DNA from: Acidobacteriota bacterium
GTDB taxonomy: Bacteria; Acidobacteriota; Blastocatellia; Pyrinomonadales; Pyrinomonadaceae
Reading direction: 5' to 3'
Length of the DNA stretch: 5,582 nt
Assembly: GCA_019247865.1 (NCBI GenBank)
Contig: JAFBAJ010000807.1
Span: forward strand, 1-5,582
This document shows positions 1 through 4,661 of this stretch, piece by piece. Within the stretch, counting starts at the first letter, position 1. Each line of letters starts with the position of its first letter. A model generated the notes under the pieces. That model was not told the origin of the DNA, made no database searches, and saw only the letters and a program-made list of their open reading frames with translations. The position numbers and the translations under genes are program-made.

Positions 1-292
1 TTCGCGGTTATAGGGGGGGACTCTATCAGCGTGGACATGAGCTGGCCTTTTCTTTTTTGCGGTTGTGTAACGGAAGACGGCACACGGCAAAAGGAGAGGT
101 GATTAGGCTAACCAAATGTCGGATGGAGCTTGTCAAAAGAGCTGCTCTCAGTATGAAGCGAGTCTACTCCCCTCTGTCCCAAATGTACACCGCTGTGCAC
201 GCATCAAACAGAGCGTTGAACGGTAGCGGGCAGACTAATTATTTTTAATGAGAGATACTTACCTGTTGCGAACAGAGGAGACCATCAAAAGA
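1..292. other. Leader region without a convincing gene
   Basis: No well-supported gene was found here. A 63-codon frame starting with TTG at 57 ends at 248, but it has no ribosome binding site, no recognisable domain and an unremarkable composition, so I treat it as spurious. The stretch contains a purine-rich tract around 92-102 and a short AGAGC-T-GCTCT dyad at 138-148. I could not identify a known riboswitch, tRNA or intrinsic terminator. It presumably contains the promoter of the receiver gene downstream, but no -35/-10 pair stands out clearly. Confidence 0.5.
275..280 (+). promoter_or_regulatory. Ribosome binding site selecting the 293 start
   Basis: GAGGAG (within AGAGGAG) lies 12 bases before the ATG at 293. 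The alternative in-frame ATG at 248 is preceded only by an A/T-rich stretch with no Shine-Dalgarno match. This favours 293, although a spacing of 12 is at the long end of normal. Confidence 0.5.
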
Positions 293-691
293 ATGAACAC
301 CGGACAGGGAGCACAGGCGATCATCTTTCTCATTGAGGAAGATGACGAGACGCGCCCTTTACTCAAAGAAAATCTGCACAGGTATGGCTACAGGGTAATT
401 ATCGCCATCGACGAAGAAGATGCGCTGGAAAGAGTTAAGGGCGGGCATCTGCAAACAGACCTGTTGCTCATTAACCTCGTTGATAAGTCACCGGAAGAGA
501 CTTTGCGCGTCGGGCGGCGAGTCCGCGAGCAGGCGAACAATGATGGACACATTCCGCTCGTCGTGATGGCCGAAAAGTATGGCGATGAGCTGGAAGGGAC
601 AAATCTTAACGTCAGCGGGGACGATTGGATCACCTACCTGGAAGACGCAGAGCAGTTGGAGCGGCTGCTCGCGCGTCTGCTCAACAAATAA
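293..691 (+). CDS. Stand-alone degenerate receiver (response-regulator-like) protein
   Basis: A 132-residue protein from the chosen ATG at 293 (147 residues if the ATG at 248 is used). The whole length matches a single CheY-like receiver fold with no output domain. A hydrophobic first strand (AIIFLI, residues 9-14) is followed by an acidic cluster at 15-18, and an N-terminal helix carries the usual xxR. The strand that normally ends in the phospho-acceptor Asp reads DLLLINL, so Asn61 sits at the acceptor position. The conserved Thr/Ser after the fourth strand is Ala93 (LVVMA). The conserved Lys of the fifth strand appears replaced by Tyr115 (DDWITYL). Three of the key residues are therefore missing, and ordinary phosphorelay is unlikely. 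It may act as a phosphorylation-independent protein-interaction domain. It converges on the minus-strand gene ending at 710. Fold confidence is good; the partner is unknown. Confidence 0.75.
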   Translation: MNTGQGAQAIIFLIEEDDETRPLLKENLHRYGYRVIIAIDEEDALERVKGGHLQTDLLLINLVDKSPEETLRVGRRVREQANNDGHIPLVVMAEKYGDELEGTNLNVSGDDWITYLEDAEQLERLLARLLNK

Positions 692-709
692 TCACCTGCA
701 AGAGATGCG

Positions 710-1642
710 CTAAGCGTTGATGATGACGGCGCGCGCGCCCATCAGCTCGGAGAAGTCTTTGGAGTAGATCATCTCCACCTTGCGCACGCGGCTGATGGTC
801 TCGACCAGCTCGGTCGTGTTGACGAAGCCGTCTTCGACGTGCGCGATGGTCCAGCGCGGCAGGTGCGAGGCGGTTTGCAGCAGGTCCTCGACGAAGCGCA
901 GGTATTGCTGTTTGGTCTCGACGTGCGTCCCCAGCCGGCCTGCGCGCGCCGACTCGAAATCATCCCAGTAGCCGTCGCTCCCATGCACCCAGTCTTCGCG
1001 CCAGGCAGAGAGCCCCAGGCGGTCACGCTCGCGCTGGTTCTTCGCGCGCGGCAGGCGCAGGAACATCATCTCCGTATGCTGCTCCGCCAGAAACTCGCGC
1101 GCCTCGCGGTTCGAGCTGGTGTTGCGCTGCGAGTTGTTGACGGGCGGCGGCTGCGACTCCCACACGCGTCGATAGACGCGCGAGAAGGGCTGGCGCAGTT
1201 CGCGCGTCTCTTCATTGAACGAGAGCGCGTAGTCGCCGACCGCCATCCCGATGGTCAGCGCCAGCGCGCGCTTCAAAGGGTTGACCATCTTCTCAGCGTT
1301 CTCGCGCACATTGTCGAACCACCACGCATCAGTCTCGTTGAACCACAGGCGGAGCGAAGGATTCGCCAGCTTGTGACGCGGCACGTAAGCGTCTTCGAGG
1401 ACGAGCTCCAGATCCTCCGCGGTCAACTGCTCGCCATTATTTTCGACGAGCGCGAGAGCTTTGGTGTGTGCCCAGCGCGCTAAGTCGTTGGCCGCGACGC
1501 GGACGCCCCAGCGTTTGAGATAGACGCCCAGCTCCGCTTCGCCCGCGAAGGGCAGCGCGATGGTCTTGAACTTAAAACGGCGCAGCACGCCCAGCTCGAA
1601 AGCGAGCCACCCGCGCGGGGTCGTGTCGGTGGAAATAATCAT
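710..1642 (-). CDS. D12-class DNA adenine methyltransferase-like protein lacking DPPY
   Basis: A 310-residue protein. Residues 28-39 (IALPFAGEAELG) resemble the SAM-binding motif I of D12/Dam-type N6-adenine methyltransferases. V-x-A-N52-D53-L follows at the spacing of the family's ND motif. Residues 264-309 (WTIAHVEDGFVNTTELVETI...VEMIY...ARAVIIN) resemble the family's C-terminal strand-helix-strand with its terminal IIN. The segment N178-REAREFL...MMFLRLPRAK aligns with the place where the family has N-x-DAxEFL...DLVYLDPPY, but the catalytic DPPY is absent. It is therefore probably not an active adenine methylase; it may be a DNA- or SAM-binding relative with another role. No strong ribosome binding site precedes the ATG at 1642. 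It is the last gene of the minus-strand block, separated from the HD-GYP gene by a heptamer-repeat spacer. Family assignment rests on motif reading only. Confidence 0.5.
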   Translation of the reverse strand: MIISTDTTPRGWLAFELGVLRRFKFKTIALPFAGEAELGVYLKRWGVRVAANDLARWAHTKALALVENNGEQLTAEDLELVLEDAYVPRHKLANPSLRLWFNETDAWWFDNVRENAEKMVNPLKRALALTIGMAVGDYALSFNEETRELRQPFSRVYRRVWESQPPPVNNSQRNTSSNREAREFLAEQHTEMMFLRLPRAKNQRERDRLGLSAWREDWVHGSDGYWDDFESARAGRLGTHVETKQQYLRFVEDLLQTASHLPRWTIAHVEDGFVNTTELVETISRVRKVEMIYSKDFSELMGARAVIINA

Positions 1643-1653
1643 CTTAAAAGCTG

Positions 1654-1756
1654 TGCTTTGTTCTTAGTGCTTTGTACTTTACTGTCTGGCTTAGCCTGAA
1701 TGATAAAACGCAATCTTGAGTAGACGTGCAAAGAACAAAGAACAAAGCACTAAGAT
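1654..1756. repeat. Inverted heptamer repeat arrays (4 + 4 units)
   Basis: On the plus strand, four consecutive 7-mers at 1654-1681 read TGCTTTG, TTCTTAG, TGCTTTG, TACTTTA. After a 47-base spacer, four 7-mers at 1729-1756 read CAAAGAA, CAAAGAA, CAAAGCA, CTAAGAT, which is the same consensus in inverted orientation. The longest perfect complement is 14 bases (1662-1675 against 1742-1755), so a hairpin could form in several registers. It fills most of the spacer between two same-strand genes. It resembles the short tandem heptamer repeats known from cyanobacterial genomes. Its function is unknown; transcript end protection or attenuation is possible. Confidence 0.8.
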
Positions 1757-1764
1757 CGTCTTTC

Positions 1765-2421
1765 TTAAAATTGAAGCTCGTCGGCGAGCTGGCGAATCAT
1801 CTCTTCCGATTCCCAGACCTTGTCGACGGGCTTCTCCGCGTAATCGTTCAGCTCCGCGAACGCGTTCAGAGAGAGAAACGCGCGCACTACGCGCGGGTCA
1901 AACTCCAGTCCCGCGAACTCTGTTAAATGCCTGCGCGCCTCTTCGACGTTGCGCGCAGGGCGATAGGGGCGCACGTCCGTCAGAGAAGCGTAAGCGTCCG
2001 CGACGCGCAGGATGCGTGCGCCGAGCGGGATCTGCTCGCGGCGCAAGGCGTCCGGATAGCCCGCGCCGTTCCACCATTCCTGATGCCAGCGCACGAGGAG
2101 CTGCGCGCCGCGATCCGCGCCGTAACGCGCGGCCTCCTGTTCGCCGATCACCGGATGGCGCGCGAGGTCCAAGCGCTCTTCATCATTGAGCGCACCCGCG
2201 CGCTTGATGTAATCGCGCCGCATCGCAGCCTCGCCGAGGTCGTGCGCCAGCGCGGCCACGCGCAGCGAGAGCCGGTCGCGTCGCGCCAGATTAAAGAGCT
2301 TGGCCGTTTCGTCCGCCAGCTTCGCAATGCGCGCCGCGTGCGGATGTGCATAGCCCTCAAACTCGTCCGCCGACACGGCCAACTGCATGAACGCTTCGCT
2401 GGTCACGAGATCATTGTTCAT
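1765..2421 (-). CDS. HD-GYP-type phosphohydrolase domain protein, variant active site
   Basis: A 218-residue protein made almost entirely of one HD-GYP-like domain. HD-GYP proteins are metal-dependent phosphodiesterases, typically degrading cyclic di-GMP. Visible motifs in order are E22-x3-H26 at the first helix, H60-D61-L-G-E64, H89-P, W112-H113-Q114-E-W-W-N-G, G121-Y-P, IPLGARILRVAD142, the T-x-x-RPYR segment, and a C-terminal GLEFDP. Typical members have HDxGK and HHE-x-x-DG; here the Lys is Glu64, the second His is Gln114 and the Asp is Asn118. The GYP signature, the HD pair and D142 are intact. The site may bind fewer metals or favour another substrate, as a general HD hydrolase or nucleotide sensor. 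There is no receiver or other sensory domain. The ATG at 2421 lacks a clear ribosome binding site. It lies 96 bases downstream of the PATAN-J-TPR gene on the same strand. Confidence 0.85.
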   Translation of the reverse strand: MNNDLVTSEAFMQLAVSADEFEGYAHPHAARIAKLADETAKLFNLARRDRLSLRVAALAHDLGEAAMRRDYIKRAGALNDEERLDLARHPVIGEQEAARYGADRGAQLLVRWHQEWWNGAGYPDALRREQIPLGARILRVADAYASLTDVRPYRPARNVEEARRHLTEFAGLEFDPRVVRAFLSLNAFAELNDYAEKPVDKVWESEEMIRQLADELQF

Positions 2422-2429
2422 AAGAGCGG

Positions 2430-2512
2430 GAGCCAGGAGCCAGTAGTCAGGAGTCAGTAGAAAAGCGGCTGAAAGCTTCTCCTTCTGGCTTCTGACTTCT
2501 GGCTCCTGACCT
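2430..2512. repeat. Second inverted heptamer repeat arrays (4 + 4 units)
   Basis: Four 7-mers at 2430-2457 read GAGCCAG, GAGCCAG, TAGTCAG, GAGTCAG. After a 27-base interval, four 7-mers at 2485-2512 read CTGGCTT, CTGACTT, CTGGCTC, CTGACCT, the same RAGYCAG-type consensus inverted. Over 21 aligned bases the two arms differ at about three positions, so a stable imperfect hairpin is expected. The element occupies nearly the entire spacer between the stop at 2518 and the start at 2421. Architecture matches the element at 1654-1756, but the heptamer is different. Confidence 0.85.
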
Positions 2513-2517
2513 CTTCC

Positions 2518-4107
2518 TCATCCTTTCAATTCTTCGAGGAGCCTCTTTGCGTCCGCGTTCTGCGGGTCGAGCGAGAGCGCGCGTTGCGCTTCGGCCTGCG
2601 CGCGCCGCTTCATGTCCAGCTCTCGGTACAGCTCCGCGAGCATCACGCGGTAAGAGGCGTTGTTGCCGTCGAGCTGGATCGCAGCCTTCAATTCAACCTC
2701 GGCCTGACGCCGCGTCTGTTTGTGGCCGGAGAGCGCGCGGCCGTAGTAAGCGCGATAGTTCGCCTGTCCGGGCGCGAGCCGCGACGCCTCGCCGAAGAGC
2801 GACATGGCGAGCGCGCGGTCTCCGCTCTGGAGCGCGTCCAGTCCTCTTTGAAAAGTCTCTTCCGCCTGCCCGCTTCCGGCCTGCGACCCGCGCGTGTGGT
2901 ACGTGGACTGCTTCGCGCCGCCGCCGGCTCCGGCGAAAGAGCCCGGTCGCCGCATCTTTCTCTGCGCGTCCATCCGCAGGTCATAAGCCGCGCGCGTCCT
3001 GGTGTCGCGCAGCGTCTCGTAGGCCTGCGCGACGCGCGCGAAGGACGCTTGCAGCCGCGCGTGCAGCTCCGTCCCGGCCTCCTGGTGAAAACGGTCCGGA
3101 TGAAAGCGGCGCGCGAGCGCGTGATAAATGCGCTTGATCGAAGCGGCGTCGCTGGAGCGCATCACGCCCAGGACTTCGTAATGATCTTCGGCCATCTCCA
3201 GGCGCGCGAAGAACTGCTCCAGCTCCTGTCGCTCGTCAACCTCTGGCGGCGGCGGAGGTGGTTGCGGAGCGGCCGGGACGACGATCTTTTCCGGCACGGG
3301 CAGCACCGGCGGCGCGGCCGCTTCGGCCTCCTGCTCCGCCTTCTTCGCAGCCGCACGCGCAGCCTTGAACCGTGCGACGAGGTCGTCCGTAAAGACGCGC
3401 GGCCAAAGCTCTCTCTGGAGCAGGCCGCCGAGGGACAGCGCGTAGACGGCGCGCAGTGATTCTGCTTCGGGCAGCCCGCTGACCGCCAGCAGCTCGTGCA
3501 GCCGCATTCCCCCGGCATCGAAACGCGAGAGCACGAAGCCCTCTATCGGTTGCAGCTCGACCTCTATCGCGGGCTCTGCCGCGAGCGAGAACGTCTCGTT
3601 GGTGTTGCTGAACCTGCCCGCGACGAACTCTGCCGGCAGGCGACGCGCGCTCTCCATCAACAGCTCGCCGAGCGGAATCCTGGCGCGTGTCGCTTCGGCC
3701 AGCCGCACGCGCGGATCGAAACTCCATGTTCCGTCAACCCACAGGAGCGCTGGCCGCAGCACGTCTGCCGCTTGCAGCGAAAGCAGCTCCGCCAGCTTTT
3801 CAGGCGTCAGCACGCCAGCACTCACCAGCGCCGCGCCGAGCTGCGCATCCGAACTCTGCTGTCCGACCTCCGCGAGCTGCTGAGCGCTGACGAAGTTCCA
3901 GCGCTGCGCGCATTCCGCCAGGCGGTGCAGGCGCAGGTTCGAGACCGCGAACAACAGCTCGCCTTCGTCGAAATAGATGACGCACTTGACGCTCTCATGC
4001 GCCAGCCTGTAGGCGCCGGAGAGACCTGTGGCGACAGTCTCACGGATCAGCTCGGCCAGCGGATGTTCATCCACCCGGCCATTTCGCTCAACGCCCTGTT
4101 GCATCAT
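2518..4107 (-). CDS. DUF4388/PATAN - J domain - TPR fusion protein
   Basis: A 529-residue, apparently cytoplasmic protein with no signal peptide. Residues ~14-135 look like a DUF4388 (PATAN) domain: LAELIRETVATGLSGAYRL, then an IYFDEGELLFAVSN strand pair and a DGTWSFDP close. This domain occurs in gliding and two-component regulators such as cyanobacterial PatA. A second small helical segment (~185-235) is followed by an Ala/Glu/Lys helix (~245-265) and a proline-rich linker (266-288). Residues 308-376 are a J domain with the co-chaperone motif H336-P337-D338 and a YDLR end. A Gly/Ser linker leads to about three TPRs (416-527). The intact HPD suggests it can stimulate an Hsp70 partner, while PATAN and TPR would choose targets. 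There are two adjacent ATGs (4107, 4104); AGGGG lies 3 or 6 bases upstream. It is the first gene of the minus-strand block, preceded by a good promoter. Confidence 0.85.
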   Translation of the reverse strand: MMQQGVERNGRVDEHPLAELIRETVATGLSGAYRLAHESVKCVIYFDEGELLFAVSNLRLHRLAECAQRWNFVSAQQLAEVGQQSSDAQLGAALVSAGVLTPEKLAELLSLQAADVLRPALLWVDGTWSFDPRVRLAEATRARIPLGELLMESARRLPAEFVAGRFSNTNETFSLAAEPAIEVELQPIEGFVLSRFDAGGMRLHELLAVSGLPEAESLRAVYALSLGGLLQRELWPRVFTDDLVARFKAARAAAKKAEQEAEAAAPPVLPVPEKIVVPAAPQPPPPPPEVDERQELEQFFARLEMAEDHYEVLGVMRSSDAASIKRIYHALARRFHPDRFHQEAGTELHARLQASFARVAQAYETLRDTRTRAAYDLRMDAQRKMRRPGSFAGAGGGAKQSTYHTRGSQAGSGQAEETFQRGLDALQSGDRALAMSLFGEASRLAPGQANYRAYYGRALSGHKQTRRQAEVELKAAIQLDGNNASYRVMLAELYRELDMKRRAQAEAQRALSLDPQNADAKRLLEELKG

Positions 4108-4155
4108 AGACCCCTGAAAGAGAGCGCGAGACCCGAGCCTTCCCGCGCGTCACGC

Positions 4156-4184
4156 ATCATAACGCACGAACGAGAGAATGTGAA
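4156..4184 (-). promoter_or_regulatory. Sigma70-like promoter for the PATAN-J-TPR gene
   Basis: On the minus strand, TTCACA (4184-4179) and TATGAT (4161-4156) are separated by exactly 17 bases; each hexamer differs from consensus at one position. Transcription would start near 4149, giving a leader of about 40 bases before the ATG at 4107. It may drive all three minus-strand genes. Confidence 0.6.
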
Positions 4185-4224
4185 AACAGCCGTCAGAATT
4201 TAACTGCATGCCCCAAAAATTTTA

Positions 4225-4252
4225 TTGCACAAGCACGATTTTTTGCTATCAT
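4225..4252 (+). promoter_or_regulatory. Candidate plus-strand promoter with A/T upstream tract
   Basis: TTGCAC (4225-4230) and TATCAT (4247-4252) are 16 bases apart. AAAAATTTTA directly upstream of the -35 hexamer resembles an UP element. No plus-strand gene starts soon after; an ATG at 4251 gives only 11 codons. The predicted start near 4259 would transcribe the nested hairpin at 4261-4308 and then run antisense into the small exported protein gene. This is a sequence-based prediction only. Confidence 0.45.
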
Positions 4253-4260
4253 GCGCAGGC

Positions 4261-4308
4261 ACACTACACCCCAGCCGCCAACATAACCTCATGGCGACGA
4301 GGTAGTGT
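4261..4308. other. Nested stem-loop between convergent transcripts
   Basis: Outer arms ACACTAC (4261-4267) and GTAGTGT (4302-4308) pair perfectly. Inner arms CGCCA (4276-4280) and TGGCG (4292-4296) pair around an 11-base loop. It lies just past the 3' end of the small exported gene on the minus strand and just after the predicted plus-strand start. No U-run follows on either strand, so it is not a canonical intrinsic terminator. It may be the 5' fold of a small RNA, or a 3' structure of the small mRNA. Confidence 0.4.
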
Positions 4309-4325
4309 TCAAAGTGTCCGACTAA

Positions 4326-4541
4326 CTAAAACAGCGCCAGCAGGCTCTGCAGCACGCTCAATCCGATGTCCGTAGCTGTGATGGGTTGCCCTATATCGCC
4401 TGTCTTCGCCGGCTCTGGGCTTTCAGTGGCCTGTCTTCCTTGTTGTTGTGGTGGCGGTGGGGCAGGATTTCCCATATCTCCTGCCCATACAGGAATCGCT
4501 AAAGCCAGAGTAAGCAGAACGGCTTTGATAGTGTTTCGCAT
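4326..4541 (-). CDS. Small exported proline-rich protein (possible signalling propeptide)
   Basis: A 71-residue protein of no family I can name with certainty. The N-terminus is a clear Sec signal peptide: R2 and K6, a hydrophobic core from AVLLTLALAIP, and VWA20 before G21, so cleavage near residue 20 is expected. The mature part is about 50 residues and starts with GDMGNP followed by a PPPP-QQQ stretch. A second copy of the motif, GDIGQP, is at 48-53. The C-terminal 14 residues form a hydrophobic, probably amphipathic helix (DIGLSVLQSLLALF). The frame opens further upstream (to 4661), but the ATG at 4541 has an excellent ribosome binding site and begins the signal peptide. It is divergent from the TPR gene at 4662. 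Possible roles are a secreted peptide precursor read by the TPR protein, a membrane-active peptide, or a periplasmic factor. None is proven. Confidence 0.7.
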   Translation of the reverse strand: MRNTIKAVLLTLALAIPVWAGDMGNPAPPPPQQQGRQATESPEPAKTGDIGQPITATDIGLSVLQSLLALF

Positions 4542-4547
4542 CGGTTT

Positions 4548-4554
4548 TCCTCTT
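4548..4554 (-). promoter_or_regulatory. Ribosome binding site deciding the 4541 start
   Basis: AAGAGGA on the minus strand lies 6 bases before the ATG at 4541. It is the strongest Shine-Dalgarno match in the window, and it argues against the longer 111-residue reading from 4661, which has none. Confidence 0.75.
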
Positions 4555-4618
4555 AAGTTTATGAGATTTAACCAACTTTGCCGTCGCTCCTTATTTCGGG
4601 GTGCGGCGGCTTCATCAT

Positions 4619-4640
4619 GTTTGCGTAGAATTACGCAAAC
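4619..4640. promoter_or_regulatory. Perfect 9+9 palindrome in the divergent spacer (candidate operator)
   Basis: GTTTGCGTA (4619-4627) and TACGCAAAC (4632-4640) are exact reverse complements around GAAT. The dyad lies 22 bases before the TPR gene start and 78 bases before the small gene start. TAGAAT (4626-4631), a 5/6 match to a -10 hexamer, sits at its centre and would place a plus-strand start near 4638, ahead of a weak AAGAAAGG ribosome site (4644-4651). No good -35 accompanies it. A bound dimer would block the TPR promoter and could affect both genes. Confidence 0.55.
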
Positions 4641-4661
4641 TATAAGAAAGGCAATCCTCAC

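Noticed and set aside
80..130. Possible cyclic di-GMP (GEMM) riboswitch suggested by CACGGCAAAAGG-like text
   Set aside because: The second conserved half (GACGCAAAGCC-type) and supporting stems are not present.
57..248. 63-codon plus-strand frame with TTG start
   Set aside because: No ribosome binding site, no domain and no compositional support; probably chance.
839..1483. Long plus-strand frame of 214 codons
   Set aside because: Antisense to the methyltransferase-like gene; a shadow of GC-rich coding DNA with Arg-rich, unstructured content.
1927..2460. Plus-strand frame of 177 codons
   Set aside because: Antisense to the HD-GYP gene, whose motifs are unambiguous, and it runs into the heptamer repeat.
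1654..2512. CRISPR array
   Set aside because: Repeats are 7 bases, contiguous and inverted in pairs, without regular spacers.
2584..3459. Plus-strand frame of 291 codons
   Set aside because: Antisense shadow of the PATAN-J-TPR gene, with no recognisable domain.
4251..4286. Eleven-codon plus-strand leader peptide after the candidate promoter
   Set aside because: It begins at the -10 hexamer itself, has no ribosome binding site and overlaps no downstream gene.
4261..4320. Insertion-sequence end
   Set aside because: The inverted arms are only 7 bases and no transposase or target duplication is present.
4542..4661. N-terminal extension of the small exported protein to 111 residues
   Set aside because: The extension would cross the palindrome and place 40 residues before an obvious signal peptide; the start at 4541 has a far better ribosome binding site.
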